A stretch of 44,344 nt of DNA from Microbacterium sp. B35-30 (lineage in GTDB: Bacteria; Actinomycetota; Actinomycetes; Actinomycetales; Microbacteriaceae). Position numbers and translations under genes: made by a program. The DNA lies in contig NZ_MWLQ01000009.1 of the NCBI RefSeq assembly GCF_010634855.1, positions 1 through 44,344 of the forward strand, given 5' to 3'. The notes below the pieces were generated by a model that was not told the origin of the DNA, ran no database searches, and was given only the letters and a program-made list of their open reading frames with translations. This document shows, one piece after another, positions 33,946 through 42,408 of the stretch; positions within the stretch are counted from its first letter, which is position 1; every line of letters begins with the position of its first letter.

Positions 33946-35637
33946 ATGACCGAGCTGCGAGGTGTGGGAATCGGCCTCGGCGTCGCCCAGGGGCCCGTCG
34001 CGCGCATGGCGGAACCGGCGCCGGCTCCGACCGACGCGCCCAGCACGCTGAGCGCCGACGACGAGAAGGCACGCGTGGCGGATGCCGTGGCCACCGTCGC
34101 GCGCGAACTCGAGGCCCGCGGCGTGCAGGCCGGGGGCGCCGCCCAGGAGGTGCTCGAGGCGCAGGCGATGATGGCCGAGGATCCCAGCCTCGCCGACGAG
34201 GTGGGCGCCCGCATCGCCCAGGGCAAGACGGGCGAGTTCGCCGTGTTCGACGCCTTCGCGTCGTTCCGCGATCAGCTCACGGCGCTCGGCGGCTACCTCG
34301 GCGAGCGCGCGGCCGACCTCGACGACGTGGCGCAGCGCGTCATCGCCCGGCTGCGCGGGGAGCCTGCTCCCGGTGTGCCCGACCCGGGGCATCCGTTCGT
34401 CCTCGTCGCGAAGGATCTCGCACCGGCCGACACCGCCCTCCTCGACCTCGACAAGGTGCTCGCCCTGGTGACCACCGAGGGCGGCCCGACCTCGCACACG
34501 GCGATCCTCGCCCGCGAGAAGTCGATCGTCGCGATCGTCGGCGCGGTCGACGCCAAGGACCTCCGCGACGGCGAGACCGTGATCGTGGATGCCGCCGCCG
34601 GCGTCGTCACGACGGCACCGACGTCCGACGAGCTCGAGCGGGCGCTGCGACGCGCCGAAGACCGCGCGTCCGCGTCGTCCGCGCCGATCACCGACGGCGC
34701 CCTCGCCGACGGCACACCGGTGCCGCTGCTCGCGAACCTGGGCAAGCCCGAGGGCGCGATCGACGCGGTGGCGCTCGGCGCCGAGGGCGTCGGACTCTTC
34801 CGCACCGAGTTCCTCTTCCTGAGCTCGGCCCAGGCTCCCACGGTCGAGCAGCAGCGCGAGGCCTACACGCAGCTCCTTTCGGCGTTCCCCGGCAAGAAGG
34901 TGGTCGTGCGCGTGCTCGACGCCGGGGCCGACAAGCCGCTGGCGTTCCTCAACGACGCCCATGAAGAGAACCCGGCGCTCGGCCTCCGCGGCATCCGGGC
35001 CCTACGAGCCAGTGAGGACATCCTGCGCGAGCAGCTCACGGCGCTGGCCGACGCGGATGCCGCAACAGACGCGGATCTGTGGGTGATGGCGCCGATGGTG
35101 GCGACCGTCGAGGAGGCCGAGTACTTCACCGACATCGCGCGCGACTACGGCATCAAGACCGCCGGCGTCATGGTCGAGGTGCCGTCCTCCGCCCTGCTCT
35201 CCGACCGGATCCTGTCGTACACCGACTTCGCGTCGATCGGCACCAACGACCTCACGCAGTACACGATGGCCGCCGACCGGCTGCTCGGGTCGGTCGCCTC
35301 GCTCCAGGACCCGTGGCACCCCGCGGTGCTGCGGCTCATCCGGGAGGTCGGCGACGCCGGTCGGGCGCACGGCAAGCCCGTCGGCATCTGCGGCGAGGCC
35401 GCAGCCGATCCGCTCCTGGCGGTGGTGCTCGTGGGCCTCGGCGCCACCAGCCTGTCGATGGCCCCGACGGCCCTCGCCGACGTGCGCGCCACCTTGCTGA
35501 AGCACACCATCGACCAGGCACGCGACATCGCCGCAGCCGCCCTCGCCGCGTCGGACGCGGCATCCGCTCGGGCCGCAGCGCAACAGGCGGCGAGCGGCAC
35601 CACACCCACAACCGCCCAGACGGCGGCCACCCGATAG
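33946..35637 (+). CDS. ptsI: PTS enzyme I (phosphoenolpyruvate-protein phosphotransferase)
   Basis: 563 residues. Starts the phosphorelay by taking phosphate from PEP on His184 in TTEGGPTSHTAILARE. The N-terminal HPr-binding domain, the swivelling His domain and the C-terminal PEP barrel are present: GLFRTEFLFL, RVLDAGADKPL, MVEVPSSALL, FASIGTNDLTQYTMAADR and GICGEAAADP (active Cys). The last 45 residues are Ala/Thr-rich and not part of the family core. ATG at 33946 with GGAGG 8 nt upstream; the GTG at 33940 overlapping ptsH is less likely. Confidence 0.95.
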   Translation: MTELRGVGIGLGVAQGPVARMAEPAPAPTDAPSTLSADDEKARVADAVATVARELEARGVQAGGAAQEVLEAQAMMAEDPSLADEVGARIAQGKTGEFAVFDAFASFRDQLTALGGYLGERAADLDDVAQRVIARLRGEPAPGVPDPGHPFVLVAKDLAPADTALLDLDKVLALVTTEGGPTSHTAILAREKSIVAIVGAVDAKDLRDGETVIVDAAAGVVTTAPTSDELERALRRAEDRASASSAPITDGALADGTPVPLLANLGKPEGAIDAVALGAEGVGLFRTEFLFLSSAQAPTVEQQREAYTQLLSAFPGKKVVVRVLDAGADKPLAFLNDAHEENPALGLRGIRALRASEDILREQLTALADADAATDADLWVMAPMVATVEEAEYFTDIARDYGIKTAGVMVEVPSSALLSDRILSYTDFASIGTNDLTQYTMAADRLLGSVASLQDPWHPAVLRLIREVGDAGRAHGKPVGICGEAAADPLLAVVLVGLGATSLSMAPTALADVRATLLKHTIDQARDIAAAALAASDAASARAAAQQAASGTTPTTAQTAATR

Positions 35638-35677
35638 GCCGCCCGCAGCTGCGGCGACGAGAGAAGGAGACAGCAAA

Positions 35678-37234
35678 ATGACAACGGCGTCAGTGCCCGC
35701 ATCGGGCACCAGCAAGGCGCGGGTCGGAGTCCAGCGCTTCGGCACGTTCCTGTCCGGCATGATCATGCCGAACATCCCCGCGCTGATCGCGTGGGGCATC
35801 TTCACGGCGTTCTTCATCGGAGTCGGCTGGACACCCAACGCCGACCTCGCGACGATCGTCGGCCCGTTCATCCACTACCTGCTCCCGTTGCTGATCGCCT
35901 ATACGGGCGGAAGCATCATCTACGGCATCCGCGGCGGGGTGGTGGCGTCGATCGCGACGATGGGCGCGATCGCCGGCTCCGACCTGCTGATCGCGCAGAT
36001 CAACGCGGACCTGCCCGCTGACAACCAGCTGGGCCAGGTGCACATGTTCATCGGCGCGATGATCATGGCGCCGATCGCCGCCTACTCGATGAAGTGGCTC
36101 GACAGCCTGTGGGAGGGCAAGATCAAGGCGGGCTTCGAGATGCTCGTCAACATGTTCTCGGCCGGCATCTGGGGCTTCGTGATGGCCATCGTCGGGTTCT
36201 ACCCGATCGCCTGGCTCGTCAACGGCATCATGCAGGTGCTCAGCAACGCCGTGAACTGGCTGGTCGACTACAACCTGCTGCCGCTCACCAGCATCATCAT
36301 CGAGCCGGCGAAGGTGTTCTTCCTCAACAACGCCATCAACCACGGCGTGCTGACGCCGCTCGGCGTCTCGGAAGCCGCCGACACCGGATCCTCGATCCTC
36401 TTCCTCCTCGAGGCGAACCCCGGACCGGGTGTCGGCCTGCTGCTCGCGTTCACGTTCTTCGGGCTCGGCGCCGCACGCGCCTCGGCGCCGGGCGCGGCGG
36501 TCATCCAGTTCTTCGGCGGCATCCACGAGGTGTACTTCCCGTACGCGCTGATGAAGCCGATCCTGATCCTCGCCCTCATCGGCGGCGGCATGACCGGTGT
36601 CACCACCAACATGCTGCTGGGCGGTGCGCTGCGCGCGCCGGCGGCCCCGGGCAGCATCATCGCGGTGCTCGCACAGACCGCGCAGGGCGCGTACTTCGCG
36701 GTGATCCTGTCGGTCGTCCTCTCCGCTGCTGTCACCTTCCTGATCGCCGCCCTCATCCTGCGGGCCTCGCGCAAGCGCGACCTCGCAGCGATGGCGGCGA
36801 CCGACGACGCCTTCGGCGCCGCGATCACGCAGACCGAGGCGGCCAAGGGCAAGTCGTCCGACGCCCTCACCGGCCTGCGCGGCGGTGCCGCCACCGGAGT
36901 CGAGGGCGGCATCGAGCCGGCGACGATGACCGAGCGCGAGATCAAGAGCATCGTGTTCGCGTGCGACGCCGGCATGGGTTCGTCGGCGATGGGCGCCAGC
37001 GTGCTGCGCAACAAGATCAAGAAGGCGGGCATCGAGGACGTCACGGTCGTCAACAAGGCGATCGCGAACCTGGACGCCTCGGCCGACCTGGTCATCACGC
37101 AGAACCAGCTCACCGAGCGGGCGCGTCAGAAGACGCCCGGCGCGGTGCACGTGTCGGTGGACAACTTCATGAACTCGCCGCGCTACGACGAGGTCGTGGA
37201 CCTGGTCCGCGCGCAGCACGAGGATGGTGCGTAG
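35678..37234 (+). CDS. mtlA: PTS mannitol transporter, EIICB
   Basis: 518 residues. The EIIC part (about 1-365) has the mannitol-family opening RFGTFLSGMIMPNIPALIAWGIFTAFFI, the GGIHEVYFPYALMKP substrate motif (GIxE type) and FFLNNAINHGVLTPLG. A hydrophilic linker leads to EIIB (about 420-518), with phospho-Cys429 in VFACDAGMGSSAMGA. The EIIA domain found in long MtlA forms is missing and is supplied by the gene 173 nt downstream. Takes up mannitol as mannitol 1-phosphate. ATG at 35678 with AAGGAG upstream. Confidence 0.95.
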   Translation: MTTASVPASGTSKARVGVQRFGTFLSGMIMPNIPALIAWGIFTAFFIGVGWTPNADLATIVGPFIHYLLPLLIAYTGGSIIYGIRGGVVASIATMGAIAGSDLLIAQINADLPADNQLGQVHMFIGAMIMAPIAAYSMKWLDSLWEGKIKAGFEMLVNMFSAGIWGFVMAIVGFYPIAWLVNGIMQVLSNAVNWLVDYNLLPLTSIIIEPAKVFFLNNAINHGVLTPLGVSEAADTGSSILFLLEANPGPGVGLLLAFTFFGLGAARASAPGAAVIQFFGGIHEVYFPYALMKPILILALIGGGMTGVTTNMLLGGALRAPAAPGSIIAVLAQTAQGAYFAVILSVVLSAAVTFLIAALILRASRKRDLAAMAATDDAFGAAITQTEAAKGKSSDALTGLRGGAATGVEGGIEPATMTEREIKSIVFACDAGMGSSAMGASVLRNKIKKAGIEDVTVVNKAIANLDASADLVITQNQLTERARQKTPGAVHVSVDNFMNSPRYDEVVDLVRAQHEDGA

Positions 37235-37246
37235 CTGAGACCGCGG

Positions 37247-37281
37247 TGGGGCCGGGCGGGCGCTTCATGCCCTCGGCCCCA
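37247..37281 (+). terminator. Hairpin between mtlA and mtlF
   Basis: TGGGGCCG (37247-37254) and GGGC pair with GCCC and CGGCCCCA (37274-37281). It lies 12 nt past the mtlA stop in the only large gap of the operon. Possible attenuator or processing site. Confidence 0.45.
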
Positions 37282-37407
37282 TCGCCCTCGCTCCGGCCGC
37301 GCCATCACGCGGCAGCCGGCGCGAACGGCGGGGGCGGCATCCGTTCCCCTGAGCACGACAAGTGAACACGACAGCCAGTACGACAAGACAGCGGGAAAGG
37401 CGAAGAC

Positions 37408-37845
37408 ATGGCACGCGAGGTTCTGAGCATCGGCCAGGTGCGCATCCACTCCGGCAGCGCCACGCGCGACGAGGCCATGAAGGAGGCCGCCGACATCCTG
37501 CAGGCGGCCGGCGCCGTCACGGGGGCCTACTACGACGCCATGCTGCAGCGTGAGCAGACCGTGTCGACGTACATGGGCAACGAGCTCGCGATCCCGCACG
37601 GCACGAACGAGACGAAGGGCGAGATCCTCGAGTCCGCGCTGTCCGTGGTGCGCTACGACGGCGGCGTCGACTGGGACGGCAACCCGGTGACGTTCGTCGT
37701 CGGCATCGCCGGCAAGGGCGACGAGCACCTCGAGATCCTGTCGCAGATCGCGATCCTCTTCTCGGAGGAGGACGACGTCGCGCGCCTCAAGCAGGCGCAG
37801 ACACCGGAAGAGCTGTACGGCCTGGTGTCCGCGGCAGGCGTCTGA
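37408..37845 (+). CDS. mtlF: PTS mannitol EIIA component
   Basis: 145 residues, a stand-alone EIIA of the mannitol/fructose type. Phospho-His64 is in NELAIPHGTNE; GGVDWDGNPVTFVVGIAGKGDEHLEILSQIA is the second hallmark. Receives phosphate from HPr and gives it to Cys429 of MtlA. GAAAGGCGAAGAC precedes the ATG. The stop shares a base with the mtlD start (TGATG). Confidence 0.93.
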   Translation: MAREVLSIGQVRIHSGSATRDEAMKEAADILQAAGAVTGAYYDAMLQREQTVSTYMGNELAIPHGTNETKGEILESALSVVRYDGGVDWDGNPVTFVVGIAGKGDEHLEILSQIAILFSEEDDVARLKQAQTPEELYGLVSAAGV

Positions 37846-38999
37846 TGAAGGCCATCCACTTCGGCGCCGGCAACATCGGCCGCGGCTTCGTCGGCCTGCT
37901 GCTGCATGAGGGCGGGTACGAGCTCGTCTTCTCGGATGTCGCCGCCCCGCTCGTCGACGCGATCAACCACGCGTCCCGGTACACCGTGCACGAGGTGGGC
38001 GAGGGCGGCAAGGACACGGTGGTCACCGGCTTCCGGGCGATCAACAGCGCCGAGCATCCTGAGCGGGTCGTCGAGGAGATCGCGAGTGCGAACGTCGTCA
38101 CGACCGCCGTCGGGCCGACGATCCTGAAGTTCGTCGCGCCTCACATCGTCGCCGGACTGGCGCTGCGGAATCCGTCGAGTCCGCCGCTGCAGATCATGGC
38201 GTGCGAGAACGCCATCAACGCCACCGATCTGCTCCATGAGGAGATCAGGCTGCTCGCCGGCGATGCGTGGGACGCGCTCGCCTCCCGCGCCGTGTTCGCG
38301 AACACCGCCGTCGACCGCATCGTGCCCGGCCAGCCCGAAGGCGGAGGGGTGGACGTCACCGTCGAGCCCTTCTACGAATGGGCGATCGAGCGGCAGCCGT
38401 TCGGCGAAGACCCGCCCCGCATCCCGGGCGCCCACTTCGTGGACGACCTCGCGCCCTACATCGAGCGGAAGCTGTTCACGGTCAACACCGGCCACGCGGC
38501 GACCGCGTACTTCGGCGCCCGGGCCGGGGTCGAGGGCATCGCCCAGGCGCTGTCGGATCCCGCGCTCGCCGCGCGAGTCGAGGCGGCGCTCGAAGAGACC
38601 TCGGCGCTCCTCGAGGCCAAGCACGGGCTCGACGCGGCGGAGCTCGCGGCGTACCGCGCCACGATCCTGCGTCGCTTCCGCAACACGGCCCTCCCCGACA
38701 CGGTGTGGCGGGTCGGCCGGCAGCCGCTGCGCAAGCTGTCGCGGCACGAGCGGTTCGTCGGCCCCGCCGCCGAAGCGGCGGAGCGCGGACTCGGCGTCGA
38801 TGCGCTGGTCGCCGCGATCGGGGCAGCGCTCGCGTTCGACGACAGCGAGGACGCACAGTCGGTGGACCTGCAGCGGATGCTGCGGGAACAGGATGCCGCG
38901 ACCTTCACCGCATCGGTGACCGGCCTCGAGCCGGGGCATCCGCTCTTCCCGAAGGTCGAGGCCGTCGTCGCGGCGCGGCAGGCGGAACTCGCGGGCTGA
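37845..38999 (+). CDS. mtlD: Mannitol-1-phosphate 5-dehydrogenase
   Basis: 384 residues, the usual MtlD length. Oxidises mannitol 1-phosphate to fructose 6-phosphate with NAD. NAD site MKAIHFGAGNIGRGFVG (1-17), then CENAINATD, the substrate region YIERKLFTVNTGHAATAYFG containing the catalytic Lys and NTGHA motif, and FRNTALPDTVWRVGRQPLRKLSRHERFVGPA. Translationally coupled to mtlF. Last gene of the operon; the next gene has its own promoter box. Confidence 0.95.
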   Translation: MKAIHFGAGNIGRGFVGLLLHEGGYELVFSDVAAPLVDAINHASRYTVHEVGEGGKDTVVTGFRAINSAEHPERVVEEIASANVVTTAVGPTILKFVAPHIVAGLALRNPSSPPLQIMACENAINATDLLHEEIRLLAGDAWDALASRAVFANTAVDRIVPGQPEGGGVDVTVEPFYEWAIERQPFGEDPPRIPGAHFVDDLAPYIERKLFTVNTGHAATAYFGARAGVEGIAQALSDPALAARVEAALEETSALLEAKHGLDAAELAAYRATILRRFRNTALPDTVWRVGRQPLRKLSRHERFVGPAAEAAERGLGVDALVAAIGAALAFDDSEDAQSVDLQRMLREQDAATFTASVTGLEPGHPLFPKVEAVVAARQAELAG

Positions 39000-39032
39000 T
39001 CGCGTTCGCAGCTTGGGCCGCTCGGGCCGGGC

Positions 39033-39038
39033 TACGCT
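39033..39038 (+). promoter_or_regulatory. -10 box of the alpha/beta hydrolase gene (TACGCT), leaderless
   Basis: TACGCT, 6 nt (CTTCCG) before the GTG at 39045. Confidence 0.45.
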
Positions 39039-39044
39039 CTTCCG

Positions 39045-39845
39045 GTGACCCCGAGCGAGCCCACTGTTGAACCCACTGCCGAGCCGACCGTCAAGACCCG
39101 CCGGCGCGGCCTCAGGGTGGTGTGGTGGATCCTCGGCTCGCTGGGCGCTCTCATCGTGCTCGGCATCGTCGGCATCGTGATCTGGAGCCAGGTCGGCGTC
39201 ATGGCCGCCGAGCCCGAGCCGCTCGCCGAGGTGCGGTCGAACGCCGCGATCGAGATCACCGACACCGACGCGGGCATCGTGCTCGCACCCGCCGGCGAGT
39301 CCGCCGACGTCGGCCTCGTCTACGTGCCGGGCGCGAAGGTCGACCCCTGGGCCTACGCCGACAAGCTCTCGGGACTCGTCGCCGAGGACCGCGTCACCGT
39401 GGTCATCACGAAGCCCTGGCTGAACCTCGCGTTCTTCGACCTGCGGCCGCTGTCCGCCTTCACCGACCTCGCGACGGGCGTCGACACCTGGCTCGTCGGC
39501 GGGCATTCGCTCGGCGGCGTGCGGGCGTGCCAGCTGGCCACGGATGCCGACGGCCTCGCCCTGTTCGGGTCGTACTGCGCGAACGACCTCTCGGCGTCCG
39601 GGCTGCCGGTGATCAGCGTCGCGGGCAGCGAGGACGGGCTCTCCACATCGGAGAAGATCGCCGACGCGCGGCCCCTCCTCCCCGACGACGCGGAGATGCA
39701 CGAGATCGAGGGCGCGAGCCACGCGTCGTTCGGGGACTACGGCCCGCAGCCGGGCGACGGCACTCCCACGATCTCGGACGACGACATGCGCGACCAGCTC
39801 ACCGAACTCGTCGGCCCCTTCGCCCTCACCACGGCCGGTCGCTGA
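39045..39845 (+). CDS. Membrane-anchored alpha/beta hydrolase
   Basis: 266 residues. A Thr/Pro/Glu-rich N-terminus is followed by one membrane segment (about 28-50), so the enzyme domain probably faces outward. The nucleophile elbow GGHSLGG gives Ser155; the catalytic His is likely in EGASHASFGDYG near residue 225, and the Asp in GSEDGLS. The layout (VYVPGAKVDPWAYADKL..VVITKP) matches the small PF12695-like hydrolases annotated in many actinobacteria. Substrate unknown. GTG start with TACGCT 6 nt before it. Confidence 0.82.
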   Translation: MTPSEPTVEPTAEPTVKTRRRGLRVVWWILGSLGALIVLGIVGIVIWSQVGVMAAEPEPLAEVRSNAAIEITDTDAGIVLAPAGESADVGLVYVPGAKVDPWAYADKLSGLVAEDRVTVVITKPWLNLAFFDLRPLSAFTDLATGVDTWLVGGHSLGGVRACQLATDADGLALFGSYCANDLSASGLPVISVAGSEDGLSTSEKIADARPLLPDDAEMHEIEGASHASFGDYGPQPGDGTPTISDDDMRDQLTELVGPFALTTAGR

Positions 39846-39864
39846 CCGAAGGCGCGTCGAGCTT

Positions 39865-40057
39865 CCCGGTCGTTGAGCGGAGGCGCTTCGAGCTTCCCGG
39901 TCGTTGAGCTGAGGGCGCTCTCGCGCCCGGAGACGAAGCGGGCTGACGTTTCGACCGCGTCCCGGGCGTCTCGTCTCGCTCGTCCCTCGCTCGCTCGACG
40001 ACCGGGTACCCACCCGGTCGTTGAGCGAGGGAGCGCCAGCGACCGAGACGAAACGCC
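39865..40057. repeat. Intergenic palindromic element, copy 6 (largest)
   Basis: Four half-units: two direct copies of CGAGCTTCCCGGTCGTTGAGC (from 39858 and 39889), then GCGTCTCGTCTCGC..GCTCGACGACCGGG, then CCCGGTCGTTGAGCGAGGGA..GAGACGAAACGCC. It fills most of the gap between the hydrolase and the TauE/SafE gene. Confidence 0.8.
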
Positions 40058-40112
40058 TTGAGCCGACCGGCCACACCGGCCACACCGGGCTGAACGACCC
40101 GCGCCCGCCGCC

Positions 40113-40118
40113 TAGACT
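40113..40118 (+). promoter_or_regulatory. -10 box of the TauE/SafE gene (TAGACT), leaderless
   Basis: TAGACT, 8 nt before the GTG at 40127; CTGAAC at 40090-40095 is a possible -35 with a 17-nt spacer. Confidence 0.5.
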
Positions 40119-40126
40119 GGAACCCC

Positions 40127-40849
40127 GTGACCGTCATCCTCGCGGCGATCGCAGCCTTCGTCGCTGCCGTCATCCAGCGCATCACCGGGCTCGGCTTCGT
40201 GCTGGTGCTGGTCGGCCCGATCGTCCTGCTGTACGGACCGGTCGAGGGCGTCACCCTCGGCGTGCTGCTGGCGCTGGTCGCGTCCCTCGTCGCCATCCCC
40301 CTGGTCTGGCGGCAGATCGACTGGGGTCGCTCGTGGTGGCTCATCTGGCCCGGCATCGTCGCCGCGCCGTTCGGTGCGCTGCTCGTGCACCTGCTGCCTG
40401 ACGCCGCCCTCCTGCTCCTCATCGCGGCGATGGCGTTCCTCGCGCTGCTGGCGGGACGGATCTCGGCCCTCTCCGCGTCACTGACGGGACGCATGGGCGC
40501 CGTGGTCTCAGGCTCGGCCGCCGGGTTCATGCATGTCGCGAGCGGCCTGTCGGGCCCGCCGCTCGCGGCCTACGCGGTCGGCGACCGATGGCCGCAGCGC
40601 AGCTTCGCGGCGAGCGCGCAGCTGATCTTCACCGTGTTCGGTGTGGTGTCCGTGGCGCTGCGCGGACTCCCGGTCTCCCCCGCCGAGGATGTCGGCACCC
40701 TCGTCGTCGCGACGATCGCCGGCATCGCGATCGGCACGATCCTGTCCCGCAACGTCTCGCCGCGCATCGCCCGAGCGGCGATGCTCGTGCTCGCCTGGGC
40801 CGGAGCGACGGTGGTGCTGGTGCGCGGCATCCTGGCACTGTTCCTTTGA
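40127..40849 (+). CDS. TauE/SafE-family (DUF81) membrane permease
   Basis: 240 residues, about eight membrane segments, no signal peptide. The N-terminal ILAAIAAFVAAVIQRITGLGFVLVLVGPIVLLYGP and the central repeat start GAVVSGSAAGFMHVASGLSGPPLAAYAV show the two-fold repeat of the family, which exports or imports sulfur oxyanions and other organic anions. Substrate unknown. GTG start, leaderless by its -10 position. Confidence 0.85.
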   Translation: MTVILAAIAAFVAAVIQRITGLGFVLVLVGPIVLLYGPVEGVTLGVLLALVASLVAIPLVWRQIDWGRSWWLIWPGIVAAPFGALLVHLLPDAALLLLIAAMAFLALLAGRISALSASLTGRMGAVVSGSAAGFMHVASGLSGPPLAAYAVGDRWPQRSFAASAQLIFTVFGVVSVALRGLPVSPAEDVGTLVVATIAGIAIGTILSRNVSPRIARAAMLVLAWAGATVVLVRGILALFL

Positions 40850-40929
40850 GAGGTTCCGCCCTCGGCGGCGGTCGTGCCGGCGCGCAGGGGCGTGAGCACA
40901 CTCGATTTCGGTTAATGCTGCTTCACGCT

Positions 40930-40935
40930 TAGTGT
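40930..40935 (+). promoter_or_regulatory. Possible -10 (TAGTGT) of the monooxygenase operon
   Basis: TAGTGT, with TTCGGT 17 nt upstream as a weak -35 and a leader of about 55 nt carrying GAGGATCA before the ATG at 40996. Confidence 0.35.
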
Positions 40936-40995
40936 TCTGTCGGCGGAATCGTCACGCCGGCACGAGGACGTGCGCATCGACGAACGTGAGGATCA

Positions 40996-42408
40996 ATGAG
41001 CGACCATCGCTACGCCGTCATCGGCGCCGGGCCGTCTGGCCTGTCTGCTGCCCGTGCCCTGCAGAAGGCCGGCATCGAGTTCGACGGCTTCGAGGCGTCC
41101 CGCGGGGTCGGCGGCCTCTGGGACATCGAGAACCCGCGCTCGACCATGTACGAGTCGGCCCACCTCATCTCGTCGCGGACCACCACCGAGTTCGCCGAGT
41201 TCCCCATGCGGACGACCGCCGATTATCCGAGCCACCGCGAGCTCATCGCGTACTTCCGCGACTTCGCCGACCACTTCGGGCTCACCGACCGCTTCCGCTT
41301 CGACACGAAGGTCACCTCCCTCGAGCGCACCGACGACGGCGGATGGATGCTGGAAGCCACCGCTGCCGCCGGCTCCGACGCCGGCGAGCCGCTGAAGCAG
41401 CGGTACGACGGGGTCATCCTCGCCAACGGCACGCTGGCCGAGCCGAACGTTCCCGCGTTCCGCGGCGCGTTCGCCGGCGAGCTCCTGCACACCAGCGCGT
41501 ACAAGTCGGCGTCACAGCTCACCGGCAAGCGCGTGCTCATCATCGGCGCCGGCAACTCCGGCTGCGACATCGCGGTCGACGCGGTGCACCATGCGGCCTC
41601 CGTCGACATGAGTGTGCGGCGGGGGTACTACTTCGTGCCCCGGTACCTCTTCGGCAAGCCGTCCGACACGCTCAACCAGGGGCGACCGCTGCCCGCACGG
41701 ATCAAGCAGTTCGTCGACACCCGGGTGCTCCGCGCGTTCACCGGCGACCCGGTGCGGTTCGGCTTCCCGAGGCCCGACTACAAGATCTACGAGTCGCACC
41801 CGATCGTCAACACCCTGATCCTCAACCACCTCGGCCAGGGCGACCTGCGCATCGTGCCCGACATCGACCGCTTCGACGGCCGCGCCGTCCGCTTCCGCGA
41901 CGGGTCCTCCTCGGAGTACGACACCGTGATCCTCGCGACCGGGTACAAGCTCGACTACCCGTTCGTCGATCGCGGCGAGCTCGCGTGGACCGGCATGGCG
42001 CCGCGCCTGTACCTCAACGCGTTCACCCCGTCGTTCAACGGGCTGTACGTGATGGGCATGATCGAGGCATCCGGAATCGGCTGGCAGGGCCGCTACGAGC
42101 AGGCCGAGCTCATCGCCGCCTACCTCGCGGCGCTGGAGCGGCACCCCGAGCGCGCCGCGGCCTTCCGCCGGCGGGTGGCCGGCGAGCCGTGGCCCGACCT
42201 CACCGGCGGCTACCACTACCTCGGCCTCGAGCGCATGTCGTACTACGTCAACAAAGACGCCTACCGCGGTGCCGTACGCGCCGCCACCCGGATGCTGAAG
42301 ACGGATGCCGCGGCGCCGACGTCGCGGGGCGGCCCCTTCGACAGGCTCAGGGACCGAAGGATGTCGGCATCCGTGCGTAGGCCCTCGTCGAAGAAGGTGA
42401 CCGTATGA
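40996..42408 (+). CDS. Flavin-containing monooxygenase
   Basis: 470 residues. FAD site VIGAGPSG (to residue 15), the FMO fingerprint FAGELLHTSAY (159-169, FxGxxxHxxxY), NADPH site IIGAGNSG (to 189) and the ATGY motif (314-317). This is the class B FMO/Baeyer-Villiger-like fold; it should oxygenate a nitrogen, sulfur or ketone group. The exact FxGxxxHxxxY form fits FMOs better than BVMOs. The last about 30 residues (TSRGGPFDRLRDRRMSASV) are translated from a genomic repeat at 42333-42355 and are probably not part of the fold. The stop overlaps the symporter start (ATGA). Confidence 0.88.
   Translation: MSDHRYAVIGAGPSGLSAARALQKAGIEFDGFEASRGVGGLWDIENPRSTMYESAHLISSRTTTEFAEFPMRTTADYPSHRELIAYFRDFADHFGLTDRFRFDTKVTSLERTDDGGWMLEATAAAGSDAGEPLKQRYDGVILANGTLAEPNVPAFRGAFAGELLHTSAYKSASQLTGKRVLIIGAGNSGCDIAVDAVHHAASVDMSVRRGYYFVPRYLFGKPSDTLNQGRPLPARIKQFVDTRVLRAFTGDPVRFGFPRPDYKIYESHPIVNTLILNHLGQGDLRIVPDIDRFDGRAVRFRDGSSSEYDTVILATGYKLDYPFVDRGELAWTGMAPRLYLNAFTPSFNGLYVMGMIEASGIGWQGRYEQAELIAAYLAALERHPERAAAFRRRVAGEPWPDLTGGYHYLGLERMSYYVNKDAYRGAVRAATRMLKTDAAAPTSRGGPFDRLRDRRMSASVRRPSSKKVTV
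42333..42355. repeat. Short genomic repeat inside the monooxygenase 3' end
   Basis: CCCCTTCGACAGGCTCAGGG then ACC: a sequence form known to me as a common intergenic repeat in actinobacterial genomes. Here it is read as codons 446-453 (GPFDRLRD). Confidence 0.5.

Noticed and set aside
35690..37219. 509-codon minus-strand frame
   Set aside because: Antisense shadow of mtlA; low-complexity Asp/Arg/Val product.
4541..40057. Repeats as a CRISPR array
   Set aside because: Copies are kilobases apart, in both orientations and of variable make-up, with no regular spacers and no cas genes.
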